A program made the translations under genes and the position numbers. A model generated the notes under the pieces. It ran no database searches. It was not told the origin of the DNA and saw only the letters and a list, made by a program, of their open reading frames with translations. A stretch of DNA of 64,000 nt, taken from positions 96,406,062-96,470,061 of the forward strand of contig NC_083338.1 in the NCBI RefSeq assembly GCF_019175385.1, in the 5' to 3' direction. This DNA is from Lycium barbarum. Its lineage: Eukaryota > Streptophyta > Magnoliopsida > Solanales > Solanaceae. Below are positions 34,270 to 47,394 of the stretch, piece after piece. The number at the start of each line of letters is the position of its first letter. Within the stretch, counting starts at the first letter, position 1.

Positions 34270-37200
34270 TGTAACATCTTTTAAAATCTGAGTTAGGTGT
34301 GAATATGTAAAAACTAGTGTAAATATTATATATTAGCTTTAGGAATCCATTCGGGATGAATTCGGGTGGAAAATAGTCGTTTTGAAGTCAAACCAAATAG
34401 TGAAGTCCATAAGGGCTCTTAAACTCGTCTAAATTTTAGTAGGTCTGACTTCTGGGCCAGATTCATGAAAATTCGTTGTGAATTAGGGAACAATTACTTG
34501 ATAAAAATTGTATATCTTTGAAATACCGTTCCAACAATATAAAGTGGAGCTCGAGCGGATCTGTTAGTAAAACGTTATGCATGTTTTACTGAAACCTGTT
34601 TGGGGCGCTGTTTGAGATGCGACCCAGGATGCGGCCGCCAACTAGAGATGCGACATCGCATCTAGGTCGCATCTTGGCCAAATTTTGGAATATTTCTGGA
34701 ATGAATTTTCGTCCGGAATGCGGCTACAAGTCCGAGATGTGACTGCAAACTCACCTTAGCATACTCAAGCGTGAGATTTTTGTTTAAGAACGTGATTTTC
34801 TTAAAATTTTCAATCCCACTTCATTCTTGGCCAACTTTTTAGAGAAAACAACCCTGAGGCTTCCCAAAAAAATATAAGGTAAATTCTTGATCAATTTCTA
34901 TCATTACTACATCAATCTAACATCAAATCACTATTTTTAACCACTAGTTCATCTTTCCAAATCTTAGATTCTTGAAAACTACAGGAAAGAAGAAGAGAAG
35001 GGGCAGTTGGTTCCATAAAAAGGTAAGACTTTTGATTTTATGAGATTATTATTGATGTTTGAACTAGTATAGAGTAAACAAAGAGGTTAGAGTCCACCAA
35101 TGATTCCTATAAGATTCAAGAACAAGATCTAAGGCTTATAAAAACCCTAGTTTTCGAAATTCCAAAAAAACTTAAAGAAGCGATTAAAGTTCTAATCTTT
35201 CTCATCTAAAACCATTGTAGTGTGATTATTGAACCTTGGGAAGTACGTTTGAGTGGGATTTGAGGTATGTCTATGTCACACCCCGACTTTACTAGGGTGT
35301 GATGGGCACCCGACCCCATATTCGGAGCCGAGCGAACCCGCTGACTCTTATTACATGCATAATATCTTTGGACTCTTAAATCGAATAAGAATGAAATACA
35401 TAGTAAGCTTTCAGAATCTTTCTTTTCCCTCGTACTCAAATCAAATGGAATCTGTAATCACATGGACTTTATAACATAACATAAGATGACACATCGGCTG
35501 GTGGAGCCGTTTACAATACCGACACTCTATACCCACGACTCTGTCTGCAAAGTCTCTAATTTCGGACAAGACATCATAGCATAGTACTCTGACCCGGCAA
35601 CACTCCAGAGCAAATGGAGCTTGCCAACTCCACTGGAACATCCTCTATCATAGCTTCAACTCATCTGGGTGTACCTGCGCGGCATGAAACGCAGCCCTCG
35701 AAGAAAAGGGGGTCAGTACGAGCAATGTACTGAGTATGTAAGGCATGAATAGTAACATAGTAAGGGATGTAAATATGAATAATAACAGAATGGAAATATA
35801 GAGCATATCATAAGGTAAAAGAGTAACCTGTACATATGAGTGCCTTTTAGGGCGGATGCCATGCATGCTTATCTTTCCTTTGAAAACATTTTTTGTTCAT
35901 ATATAGAAAATAGAACATGTCATAGCGCCGAATACGTCGGCTCCCCCACATATGTCCCGCGTCCGGGATGATATTACGCCAACTGACCAGGCTGCAATGC
36001 GTCTATAGCGCAACATATGACCCTTTTCCCCATATCCCCCATATACATATACATATATCATATAAGCAGCATGCATGAGAGCCCAAAGAAAGTCATGTAT
36101 CCATCGGAGTGACGTAAGGTCGGTAACCTCCGATTACATTATGGAATAACCATGGCCGCTTTGTCTCACCTTGAAGGAACAATTATTATAAGATGAGACG
36201 AGTAACGAATAACAACATACGTAAATCAACACCTGAAGGCTCAGAAACAAGTTTCGGGTCAATCCGACTTAGTATAAGAAAGTTATGAGCGTTTGAAGTA
36301 CAGAACCTTCTACGAACGTTTCAGAAGCTATTTTTGGAAAATCAAAGCAATAACCATATCAAGTACCTTTCGAACATGAAATCATTCTTATCATAGTCAT
36401 CATAGAAATATTCTCATCCTCGACATCATCAATGTCGTTGTAAAACATATCCGTCGTTATTGTCATAAAAGCTTACAATACCATAAACCTTTGTTTTGGA
36501 AAAATACGGACATTTTTGGAAAACATTGACGGGTTATCGGAAAAGAATCATGCCTTGAAATCATAAACATCTAACTTTCGAAAACAAGGAGAATATGGAA
36601 GCACTTATGAAATCATAACATCGGAATCATGCCTTTGAAAGAAAGGGACGAGCCTTAACATACCTGTTCCACGTCCTATGAGCTACGCTTAATTGTCCAA
36701 GCTCGCTATCGCTAGTCTACATTCAAGAAGATTGACGCAATCATTAGATTCATCACCATATACTTGTCTTAATCTTTCAAATAAATTCACTTATGATCTG
36801 CCGAAATTTCGGCAGCATCTCCCCTGTAAATACACCATCCCCGAGAATCTAACTCGGCCCAAATCATCAATCAACAATCCGAGAATTCAACTCGGCCAAA
36901 CTATCAACAACAATATCATCAATCATACCAACAACATCAACAATCAATTCAAGACACATTCTAACATTAACAACCTTTGTCATACAATTCAACGACATTT
37001 CATTTATATTCAATTCAATTTCACATAACATTCAAAACGACTCAATCAACATACTACTTCACCCGAAACCTTCCAATTCCAACAAGAACAATAACAACTT
37101 ATTTCCTTCTTTCAAATTCAATCACAACAACCCAACTTACAATCTTCCAAACAAATGTCTCACTTCCAAAATTCATGAATTCCACCAACATTTTACATTA

Positions 37201-39653
37201 ACAACTTCATTCATACAAATATAAGAATTCATGCTAGTGTCACATTAAATTCCACAACGACACCACAACGATTACAACTTCATTTCAAGCCATTAAATCT
37301 TCATTTTACATCATGGAATCCACAACACAACAATCAAACTACTAAATAAAATCAATTCATTTGTTCTACACAATGCAACTATATTCGGCCAACACCCCAT
37401 CATACCAAATTCATGATTTTCATCCATTTATATATGATACAACACTCAAAAATCATCCATAAAACATGGGAAGGGAGATTGAATACATACCTTCTTCACT
37501 TAACTCCTTCATTCGGCTAAGCTTATGAATTTCCCAAATGAATGATTTGCTTGTTCCAACAATTACTCCATGTTAATAAGGGCCTTCCATTTAGTAGAAA
37601 AGCTAGAAGAAATGAGTTTTCTTGATCAATTTCCATGGCTTCAAATTTGGCCATGGTGGCCGAATGCTTCTGCATTTTCTTTCTTCTTGAAGTTTCATGA
37701 ACTTGTGAGGGGATATTGTGTCTTATTATTTTATCCACCACTCATCTATATTTATAATTAAGTCCCTCAAATAAGAATATGGACACATGGCCTCTTCTCC
37801 ATTTTTCTTGAAGTTTCTTTAAATTAAAATAAAGATGACTAATGTCTTGCCTTATAAGCTTTGGTCTATAATTATTGACCAAGCCTTGGGTGGGACCCAC
37901 TCCCCCACCACACGGCCACAAGTGGTACTTCAAGAATTTTCAAGACTTCTTGTGAAATTCTCATTTTGCCCCTAGCCTTTCGCAGTATTACCATGAGCCA
38001 TTTTGTGAATTTCCCTTTTTACCCTTAACCTCTCTCAATATTTACATACTAATAATGTTCATAAATAATATTCATAACCAACTTGTACATTAAAATAATT
38101 TTGGAAGATGGTCATTCCCTTAACTTACCACGACTACCTTGAAATATCCGAACGTACAAAATACGGGATATAACAGTCTAGATTTCCAAAATCTTCCTTG
38201 AAGTATGTCTATATTTCAAAAATCGTCTTTTCAAGGATGTCTACTTTTGAAGTACATTGTGAAAGCATGATTTGTATTTGAGAACCCTTTCTTGATTGTT
38301 TGTATAAGTTAAAACACTAGTTTGGTGGTTGTTCTTTGTTGAACTTATTTTCGAACTAAAAGATGACAATTGAACAAGGTCATGCGCGTGTAGGGTCAAG
38401 CCCGCATCGAACTTTAAATGAATGAAACTCTTTCAATGAAAACGTTTTGCCAGTTATGGGATGATTGAATTTTATTTCTAAAAGACTGAAGTTTCAAATA
38501 TGTTGTGAAATTGAATAGATGATTTGAACATGATTTCTAAATGGAATGTGACATGAAATACCTCTATTGTGAGAAGATGGTCTGAGAAGTGAATTCGGCT
38601 ATAAGCCATGATCGATGATTCGGTTATATGCCATGATTTTAATTGTTTGTGTTTAGGCCTGTATGGGCAAGCTGTGCTAGTACAAAGGACGATTAGTCGT
38701 TATGGATCCTAACGTATTGATACGATTATTGTTGTGTCAGTATAGAGGATGATTGACCTCCGAGCCGTGTAGCCTGGTGCATCTATTGCTGTGCTAGTCT
38801 AGAGGACGATTAGCCTCCGTGGTTTCCTAGCCCGGAGTATTGATTGATTGATTTGCCTGTGAGTGGCTTGTTTCGTATTTTGGTTGCCTATGAGTGCCTG
38901 GTTTCGTATCTTTGTTGCCTGTGAGTGGCTTGTGGAAACCTTGAGTTCGTAAATAAAACATGAAATGATGTGAACGGTAACATAAGTGGAACTTTATATA
39001 TTCCTGTATGTTGACTCTTATTGGTGATTTCCCTAGTTTACTGGCTTGCTTATTCTCTGGAGTTCGAACTGTTTCTTTTGATACCGTTTTATTGATTTTA
39101 CTACCTTACTTTGGTTTTGTTAACTGTTTCCCCTTAGACATTCAATGGGTACCCAGTACTCAGACATACCATTTTTATTTTTTATGGTGTGTCAGGTAAC
39201 GTAGAAGAGCAGGTTCGGGATACATTTACGACTTAGGAGAACTTGCTGCTTTTGAGACCATTCGGTGAGCCCACATGATTTTTCGTGGGGCACCATTCTA
39301 TCTTTACTTTTCGTATTTTAGTTTTCGGGCTACGTCCCGATGAGTTAGACATTTATTCATTATCTTAGAAACTCCATAGATAGTTATCAGATTGTGGGTA
39401 GTGTGTTGGAGTCTCATATGGCTCGTTGAGGCATTTTTCCATGTTTATTAACTGAGTATTTGATTTGACTTCCGCTGAATTATCTCTAAGAATGGTTATG
39501 CTTTCATTCAATTATAAATGACTTGTTTCATATTTGTTAAGATAGTTGTTTAACATAAAATATTAGGTGTTCGTTGATTACAATAAGGTGCTTCCGGTGT
39601 TGTTCATAGCATCAGATGCTTGTTACATCCAGGGTCGGGTCTGAGGCATGACA
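34270..39653 (+). mobile_element. Gypsy-type solo LTR with a nested solo LTR
   Basis: It starts TGTAACATCTTTTAAAATC and ends GGGTCTGAGGCATGACA with identical flanks AGTCC at 34265-34269 and 39654-39658. The integrase is continuous across it. After removing the insertion at 35274-38175 and one TSD copy it is about 2.48 kb. No internal genes remain. Confidence 0.88.
35274..38175 (-). mobile_element. Gypsy-type solo LTR, 2902 bp, minus strand
   Basis: On the plus strand it starts TGTCACACCCCGAC and ends ACGGGATATAACA; flanks GTCTA at 35269-35273 and 38176-38180 are identical. It is of the same family as 8905-11942 in the opposite direction. The perfect palindrome CTGCCGAAATTTCGGCAG lies at 36798-36815, followed by two CCGAG..CTCGG hairpins about 39 bases apart. 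The ORF at 36693-37028 is repetitive Asn/Ile-rich reading of A+C-rich DNA and is not a gene. Confidence 0.88.
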
Positions 39654-39658
39654 AGTCC

Positions 39659-40384
39659 TTGCTTTTGGCGTTGTTTGCTGACAACAACAACTAACACTTG
39701 AGCATTGAGACGACACCATTCGAGGCATTATATGGTAGAAGGTATCACTCTCTTATTGGTTGGTTTAATGTATTTGAGGTGAGGTCTTGGGGTACAGACT
39801 TGTTACGGGATTCCTTGGACAAGGTCGAGTTGATTTAGGAGAGATTTCTCATAGCTTAGAGTAGACAAAAGAGTTATGCGGACAGGAAGGTTCGTGACTT
39901 GGAGTTCATGGTGGGTGAGCGAGTTCTGTTGAAAGTTTCACCAATGAAGGGTGTGATGAGATTTGGGAAGAAGGGAAAGTTGAGCCCTATGTACATTGGT
40001 ATGTTTGAGATTATTTAGCGTATTGGTAAGGTAGCCTATGAGTTGGCGTTGTCTCCGGGTTTGTCAGGTGTCCACCTCGTGTTTCACATTTCCATGCTTA
40101 AGAAGTATCATTTTGATGGTTCTCACATGATTCAGTGGGATTCGATGTTGCTTGATCAAAACATGACTTTTGGGAAGGAGCCAGTTGCTATTTTAGATAG
40201 ACAGATTCGAAAGTTGAGGTCCAAAGAGATTTCTTCGGTAAAGGTTCGATGGAGGCATCGTCCAGTTGAGGAGGCTATTTAAGAGACTGAGTCAGATATG
40301 CGGAGTAGATATCCATAGGTTTTCGCCAATTCGGGTACTTCTTTTTATTTTTTGTTCGAGGACGAACATGTGTTTTAGTGGTGG
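39659..40384 (+). pseudogene. Integrase C-terminus and chromodomain-like end (Del/Tekay)
   Basis: It continues the integrase after the inserted LTR: TPFEALYGRR, SYADRKVRDLEFMVGERVLL, a GPY/F-like LSPMYIGMFEI, and HLVFHISMLKKY. The chromodomain-like part has VAILDRQIRKLRSKEI, VKVRWRHRPVEEAI and an ESDMRSRYP end. Chromodomains at the integrase C-terminus define the Del/Tekay branch. At least five in-frame stops break it. The reading ends shortly before the 3' LTR, after a purine-rich AGTGGTGGATGA that may be the polypurine tract. Confidence 0.85.
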
Positions 40385-42809
40385 ATGATGTAACGACCTG
40401 TCAGGTCGTTTTGGTTATTTTGACTACTTTACCCCTAATGATCCTTGCCCTATATTCCTTAGAGTATATTTGACTTATGGGGATGAGTGGCACAATTCTC
40501 GAGGTATTCATATGAGATTTGGGTGAGAAAATGGGGTTTTTGGAAGTTCATAAGTGTTGGGATTGACCAAAGTCAACATTAGGAGTAAATGAGTCTTTTT
40601 GAAAATTTTGTCGATTCCATTAGGTTCGAAATGTCGATTATGATTTGATTGAGTGGTTGGTTCATATCCCAGGGACTCGGGGGTATTTTGGGCTTTTGGT
40701 TGGAAATCTAGTCTTAATGGATTTGGAGTCGACCACAGTCAACACCGGGTCAAGATGATGTAACAACTCGCCTGGTCGTTGTAGTGTTTTTGACCCATTT
40801 ACCCTTGTTGACCCTTCCCCAAGTCCCGTTGGTATGATCTATGACTTAATGAAGTCATTGGTTTTGTTCCCGCAAGGTTCGAGTGTAAAATGAGTCATTG
40901 ATGTAGAAGCTAGTTAAGTTAACGAGTTCGAGTTGACCACGGTCAACGTCGGGTTAGGATGACCCCGTGTCAATGTTTTGGAAGTTCCAACAAGTTAATA
41001 TGATGATTTTGAACTTGTCCACAAGTTTTGGTGAGGTTCCGAAGAGTTTCAGATGGGTTTGGGTTTTGTCGTGCTCGTATTCGATGTTTTCGCCGTAGGT
41101 CTTTGGCTAGAAAGGGCTCCATTTTGTGTGAGGATTGAACTATTAGATCTGTATCGTAATTACGAAGCTATAGCAAAAAGAATCGTCGTGTTTCGCCTTC
41201 GTATGAGGAAGTTATGACCATTTTTGTGTGGATTGTTCCAGTAGGTCCGCTGTAGTGGAGTCAGGGCCGGCGTAACTAGACCGTCGCAGCAACCGACGGG
41301 GCCATAAAATCCTATTTTTATATTCCAACTCCGAACCATTACCCACAAGACCCTAAAGTCGGTTTTCAAGAGAGAAAGAGGCAAGCTTCATTCTATTCAT
41401 TGGTGAAAGCATTTTGGAGGGAAGGTCCCCACCTTTATTTGTTTTTCCTTTCTTCTTCAAGTTCCACGATTAGTTTAAGGTCCATCAATGGTGGGTGAAA
41501 ATCCTAGAACCCTAGAATTAGTAAACCCTTAAATAATTAATGGGTTGTTGATTTTATTATTGATTAGTCGTCTAGGAGTATAGATTATCACTTTCTAGGA
41601 AGGGAATGTGATTTCTTATGGTTGAAATTGCATGTTGAGACTTAGGGTTCTAATAAAAATGGAAACTTTGTCCTAAAATCTGTTTGAAAGGGTAAAATTT
41701 ATTAGAAACCCATGAATTGAAGGTTAATGATTGTAGAGATAGAACTTATGATAAATTCGCCATCAAATAATGGTTTCATCCATTGAAAATGGTAGAAGTA
41801 AGTGGGTGTTCTTCCCCAAATTGTTGTTCTTGTTTAAATACATGGTTGGTTGCTTACTTAGCGTCATATTATTAGACTTTGACCGTTCTGAGACGCTTCA
41901 GAAATAGAAGGCTCGTGTGGAGTAGTTCGTGGTTCTTGTTCTGCATTCGAGGTAGGTTACGACTTATTTTAGTTAGACTTTGATTAGCGAATAGTATGTA
42001 TTGTGTAGAATTGACGGGAGAAAGCTTGATTAGGTCTTCGGACATGGTGTTTTGGTTGGATATTAGCTAGATTGGTATGACTTCTGATTTTGTGGGCTCG
42101 TCGCCATTACTTTATGTACTGAAATATGAGGTGTAGTTGTATTCATACTGTGGTGATTCAGGATGGATTTCTCTTAGGCTGATTGTTGTTGATGGTGGCA
42201 TATTTCCCTGTTATTGTGATTAGACTTGTCACCTGAGTTGTTGTGTTGTAATAAGTGTTGCACTCAATTCTCTCTTATTGTGAAACATATCATCAAAGAA
42301 AGGAAAAATAATGAGTTTAGACTTGGATTGTGATATGTACTTATGATAGTACTCAGATGAAATCTTGATTATGATTTACTGTTAATAATGATATCGTACA
42401 TGGCCTACATTCTCATTCATACGCATATTAATATTAGATTATGACGTGGTGTTGATGATGACATACGAGAAAATTGAGCACCTTGGTGATACAAGACTTA
42501 GTTGGGAGGTGTACATGTTATGTTGGGAAGTAAAGAGGGACATAAACCCTTATGTTGGTTGAGACGATTGGTATGATCCATTTCATAGTTGAGCTGATTT
42601 ATCTAAGTCTTGATATGACTTGTGGCTTTGTGACTTGTACCTTCATTGTTATTTTGTTTGTATTTTTTTACCCTGTTTACACTCATTTATGCATTCATAC
42701 ATGATGGAAAGTGATGTGAAATTAATGAAGAAGTTATTATAATCTTCTTGTTGAACTAGTGATACTATTTGATACATACTACTTGATAATCGATCATTGA
42801 AAGTGATGT

Positions 42810-42812
<3 letters not shown>

Positions 42813-42889
<77 letters not shown>
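42813..42889. repeat. (TA)n microsatellite, about 76 bp
   Basis: Pure TA dinucleotides lie within the solo LTR. The Tyr/Ile-repeat ORF that crosses it on the minus strand is an artefact of the repeat. Confidence 0.95.
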
Positions 42890-42893
<4 letters not shown>

Positions 42894-42896
42894 AAG

Positions 42897-42976
42897 CACA
42901 TTTGACAGGGGGTGAGGATGTGACCTAGATTATGGGCACATTTGACGGGGGTGAGGATGTGACCTAGATTATGGGC
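42897..42976 (+). repeat. 39-40 bp tandem duplication
   Basis: Two copies of CACATTTGACAGGGG-like sequence followed by 'gaggatgtgacctagattat', differing by one or two bases. Confidence 0.9.
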
Positions 42977-45900
42977 TCGTGATTCGAGGTCAGTTCTGAA
43001 GCGAGTGGTACATGGACGCCATGGGTCTCTGCAGGTCATAGCTATTGCACAAAGACACCAATGAGCATGTATATACACGAGTGATGAGTGACTGAGGAGT
43101 GAGGTATTTGGCCAGTGCATTGCATGCACTTTATCATATTTTGCATTGTACATCATTACATTTTATTCTGCATTATTATATGCTCGTTTAGTTCTGATTT
43201 TGGTATGGTTTGTTGAATGGCTATTATGATATAGATATGATCATTGACTAAGTAAAATTGTGGGTTAGCGATTCTACCTAGGGTCGGAACTTGGATTTGT
43301 GATTATCAGGTGAGATTATTGAGACTTGACAGACTTGTGGTTTAGAAGCTTCATCTTAGGCTAAGACTCAATTATGGGATGTTCTGTGACTTGGATTTGA
43401 GTATTAAGTGCCTATCTGTTTATCTTGTTGATTTTATACTTATATGCGTGAACTAATCTTAGTCTGCCTATGATGCTTACCGGTACATAGTGTTTGTACT
43501 GATACTACCTTGCTGCACCCTTTTTGAGTACAGATTGTGTTCCAGAGATTTCATCCAGACCACATCTCTAGCTTGATCGGATCCGAGGGTGAGCTTCTAT
43601 CCATGCCATGCCACCTGAAGATCTCTCTTTCCAGATGTCTACTTTCATTCTAGACATTATTTGTTACTATATTTGAGTTATACTTCATTCTTTAGACATT
43701 GTTGGTTAGAGTCTTTGTACGATGACTTTCAGATTTTGAGGGTGTAATAGTTAGACTTCCGCACTTATATCATTTATTATTTATGACTTGGTATACTATT
43801 TATTCATTCACATATTCATTGATTGTTTAAGTATAAATGATTAAAGAAGTTGAAATTAGCTAGTGATTAATGGGTTAACGGGTAAGGATTCACCTACTAG
43901 TGATAATAAGGTAGGTGCTCGCACGATCGGTAATTTGGGTCATGAGAGATGACCTCTTTTTGAAATTCAAAGTGCGCGAGTTCGTAGCATATTTTATGAT
44001 TGATATGCGTATTTAGTTTGTGTCCGGAGGGTTCCGGATGAGTTTGGAGTATCGGATCGAGAATTGGGAAAACCAGATTTTTCTGGTTATTAGTGACGGT
44101 GGTTTCCTTCTACATGTTCGCGTAGAAAGAACGCTTTCGCGAGTCACAGTGGACCACGAGTCGCATTCGCGTAGTAGAGTTGCGGTCTGGGCTGGGTTGG
44201 GCTGACCCATCGCGTTCGCGATAGCCTCGTCGCGATTTCGATGTTTAGGCCGGGTCAGGGCCCGTGTTTGCGAAGAGTAAAATGGGCATGGACAGATTTG
44301 AAACCCCATTTCGAGTTTAGATCCTCATTAACATATTTGGAGCTTGAGACCTCAGTTTAAGGATATTTTTGAAGGGACTTGCAAGATTCATCAAGTGAGT
44401 AAGTTTCTAATCTCCTTTTTACCTTTATGTCATCAATTAATAAGTATTTCCATGTTAGAAATCATGATTTTAGGAGGGATTTGGGGGTTTATGAACCCTA
44501 TGCTAGAATTTGGGGATTCTTGATTTGAGCATGATTTGAATAATGGATTTGGTTCATTTTTGGTATATAGACTCCATAGATGTTGGGTAAACTAATTTTG
44601 GGCTAATTTTCCATTTTGCCCTTTTTGACTTGAAATCCTATTTTGGGTAACTTTTTGGGTTCAGAGCTAAAGTATAGCATTATGGGTATCATTGGATTCG
44701 TATAACTTACTAGAATAAGAATTTAAACATATTGAACCCAATTTTGTAACAAATTTACATTTTTGACCTTGGGTTTGGAACAGGGTTTGTTTGGGTTGAC
44801 TTTCTAGACCTAAATCTTTTTATGGCAATATAAATACCGATTGACTGGTACTCTTACGTATAATTCGAGTTTGAATAGATTGGGATCGTTCGGAGGCTCT
44901 ACGAATGGAGCAAGGCTTTGTTGTGATCATCGGACTCCTATTCAGGTATGTTGAGACTTTTGACCTTAATTAATGCGTCGTGGTTAGTTTAATTGGACTA
45001 ATAAGAGGGGATAATGAGTTAACTAAAGGGGGTCCCGATACTTGTGAAGTGACGAGCACTTGTATTGGGTACCGGTGCCATGATATGAGTATTTGCGTAA
45101 TTTTAATTGTATAGTCCGGTCTGAATGTCATGCTTTGGGCATTAGCTGATAGTATAGATTGATTTGTGTCTTTGATCGGGATATGAGGTCCCTTTATTTA
45201 TTGCTTCTATGCTTATTACCCGTCTTGCTTGTGATTGTATGTTCTCATCACTCCTTAAATACTCGTTTAAAAGTAGAAAAAAGCTAAAGATTGAGTCGTT
45301 ATTACTTAGCTTGGTTTCTTATGTTGTGCATGCCATATTCATGCGCTTTATAGTATCTCATGTGATTTTGAGGATACATTTGTGATGTTTGAGAGGAAAT
45401 AGTTCCTGACGGAGTGATGATGGTATGTTGAGCCAAACGGGCCAGAGATAGGTAAATGTGATCCTAAGGACCGAATATTGTGATTTGGAGCCTATAGGGC
45501 TGAGTACTGTGATTTAATGCCAAATGTTGCTTGGAACCCGAAGGGAAATTTCGGGTTGGTATATGGACCTCGTGAGTCCCTCATGGGTCACGATTTATAG
45601 TATTTGAACGTGTATGTACCGGTAATGGAAAGGCCTTGCATTGCATAGCATTTGCATATCATGATATTTTATTGGTTTCCTTGTTTGCATATCTTACTTG
45701 GATTGTTGTTTGGATTGTCTTAAATGCTCATTTGGATACTTGATCTCGAGGACTAAGAAAATTTATCTAGGCTTGTAACCTGAGATTTTTGTTCTTGATA
45801 TGATTATTGTTGTGGACTAATAACAATTAAGTGTGGAAGTAGTAATCGTAGGCCAACCCTCGTCTCCGTTTCCGTTAGAGTTGGTCGACGATGCTGCTGA

Positions 45901-46315
45901 GTACAGGTTGTTCCCTCACGCTACACTTGCTGCACCCTTTTTGTGTGCAGATCCGATCCCCCAGTTCGAGTGGAGCATTCCAGTTAGTAGTTGTCCAGGA
46001 GGATCCCGGGTGAGCTACCGGCCGAATCATAACACCGGATTCCCTTCCCTACTTTATTTTCTGTCCTTCGTTTCAGACAGTGTATTACTTATTTCTTCAA
46101 ACTTGTATTCGCATCTTAGTAGTTCTTGTACTAGTGACACCAAATTCTGGGGGTTGTATTACTTATTCTGCACTTTTATGATTGTTAGGCGTATTTAAGA
46201 CTTTAAATTGACTTGTACATGTTTTAATCTATCTTTTTCGTTAAATTGGGTTGTGGATGGCTTACTAACTTGGTGGGAGTTAGTACCTTCCCGGCTTATT
46301 AATTGGGTCTTGACA

Positions 46316-47394
46316 ATAATGAATTTGGCCATGGTTCCTTAATAAATATTGTCCTCCATTCAATGTAGTTTTCAATAATTTCAATTGTTTGTCATTCTAA
46401 TATTCCTACAAAATGTTATGACTTTTTTACTGAAGAATAGCTGTGTGGTCTACATGACAGCACTTTAATACGAAAGCGCACAGGAATCGGGATGAACAAT
46501 TTTCGAGGGTAGTGGAGTTGACGCAAAAGTGACAACAAGTGTGCCTCACCTGGCAAGTTAGCCTATAAATACCCCGTACTCAAATTTTTGGATTTCAAAT
46601 AAGGTCAAGGAGCTAGGGCACGACTCCAATAGATATGGCCCCAAATCTCTTTCAATCATCATAGTGAGTATTTTATGATGTATTTAGTTTATATAAACAT
46701 TGATAATAAGAATTTAAACCTCAAAAGCATATACTCTTGTCTAGATTCTCAAATCTCTCAAAAATCACTCAGAAGCTAAAAAGTGATATTATGCTGCCAA
46801 GAGGTAATTTCTCTACTCGAGCTTCATATGTATGATGTAGTAATGCGGTAGACGTTTTAGAGTTTACTTGATGCTGTAATTGGATATTGCATGAACCATA
46901 AAAAGGGTCTTGAAAGTGATATTTTTAGATGGAGAAGAAGATGAATAGTGATATGTTAAGATAAATGAAATCAATTTGAGTTTCTTTGATTATGTCTTGG
47001 TTAATAATTCCAACAATAGTGTTAATATATTCGTTTGAGTCATATAAGTTGACCATTAAAAATTCATGATTACCGTTGCGTCCTATTTCACACGAATTAA
47101 GAAACAACATAATGATAATTTCGGGGTATACTGGTAATTATAATTAAGGAGTCTCTACTTAATGCTGAGGTATATTAGGAAACCTATTTAAACTATGTGA
47201 TAAAGTGTAACTTCAATTATGGTTTACTAAACCTGTGGGATTCTAAGAGCGTTCAAAACATGCTAAATGGACGGGGTTAAACATCCTAAAAGATCTACTT
47301 AAATATAGTTCCTTTCTTGATTTAATTTAATTAAGTGAGAAATTTTCATAAAAATGATTCCAAATAGATATTTAAAGTCTAAAGATTTATAATA
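46316..47394. other. Unassigned spacer with a TATA-like site
   Basis: No coding region is recognised. CCTATAAATACCCC at 46562-46575 followed by C/A-rich sequence looks like a plant core promoter or an LTR U3 fragment, but no ORF or LTR ends can be tied to it. Confidence 0.4.

Larger units (their letters stand above)
40759..43947 (+). mobile_element. Gypsy-type solo LTR with altered terminus
   Basis: It starts TGTAACAACTCGCC and ends GGGTCATGAGA. Flanks GATGA at 40754-40758 and 43948-43952 are identical, and the host LTR is continuous across the site. The expected terminal CA is GA here, best explained by a later C-to-G or similar change. About 3.19 kb with no genes; it contains a long TA run and a 40-bp duplication. 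Confidence 0.78.
33857..46315 (+). mobile_element. Deleted Del/Tekay-like Gypsy element with nested solo LTRs
   Basis: A short 5' LTR piece (33857-34002, TGTAACGACCCG) runs straight into integrase, which continues after an inserted LTR to a chromodomain-like end and a 3' LTR (40389-46315, TGTAACGACCTG to GGGTCTTGACA). Gag, protease, RT, RNase H and the start of integrase are missing, as is most of the 5' LTR. Outer flanks ATATC and ATAAT do not match, so the ends may not come from one simple insertion. Three solo LTRs lie inside. Confidence 0.8.
40389..46315 (+). repeat. 3' LTR of the Del-like element, split
   Basis: It starts TGTAACGACCTG and ends GGGTCTTGACA. Parts 40389-40758 and 43953-46315 join to about 2.7 kb once the inserted solo LTR is removed. 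The sequence reads smoothly across the junction (…GGGTCAAGATGA then CCTCTTTTTGAAATTC…). Confidence 0.78.

Noticed and set aside
36693..37201. Asn/Ile/Thr-rich ORFs
   Set aside because: They lie in an A+C-rich part of a solo LTR and have no recognisable domain.
42794..43156. 120-residue minus-strand ORF with Tyr-Ile repeats
   Set aside because: It translates a (TA)n microsatellite.
46925..47110. Small minus-strand ORF as a host peptide gene
   Set aside because: It is short, A+T-rich and without a domain or support from context.
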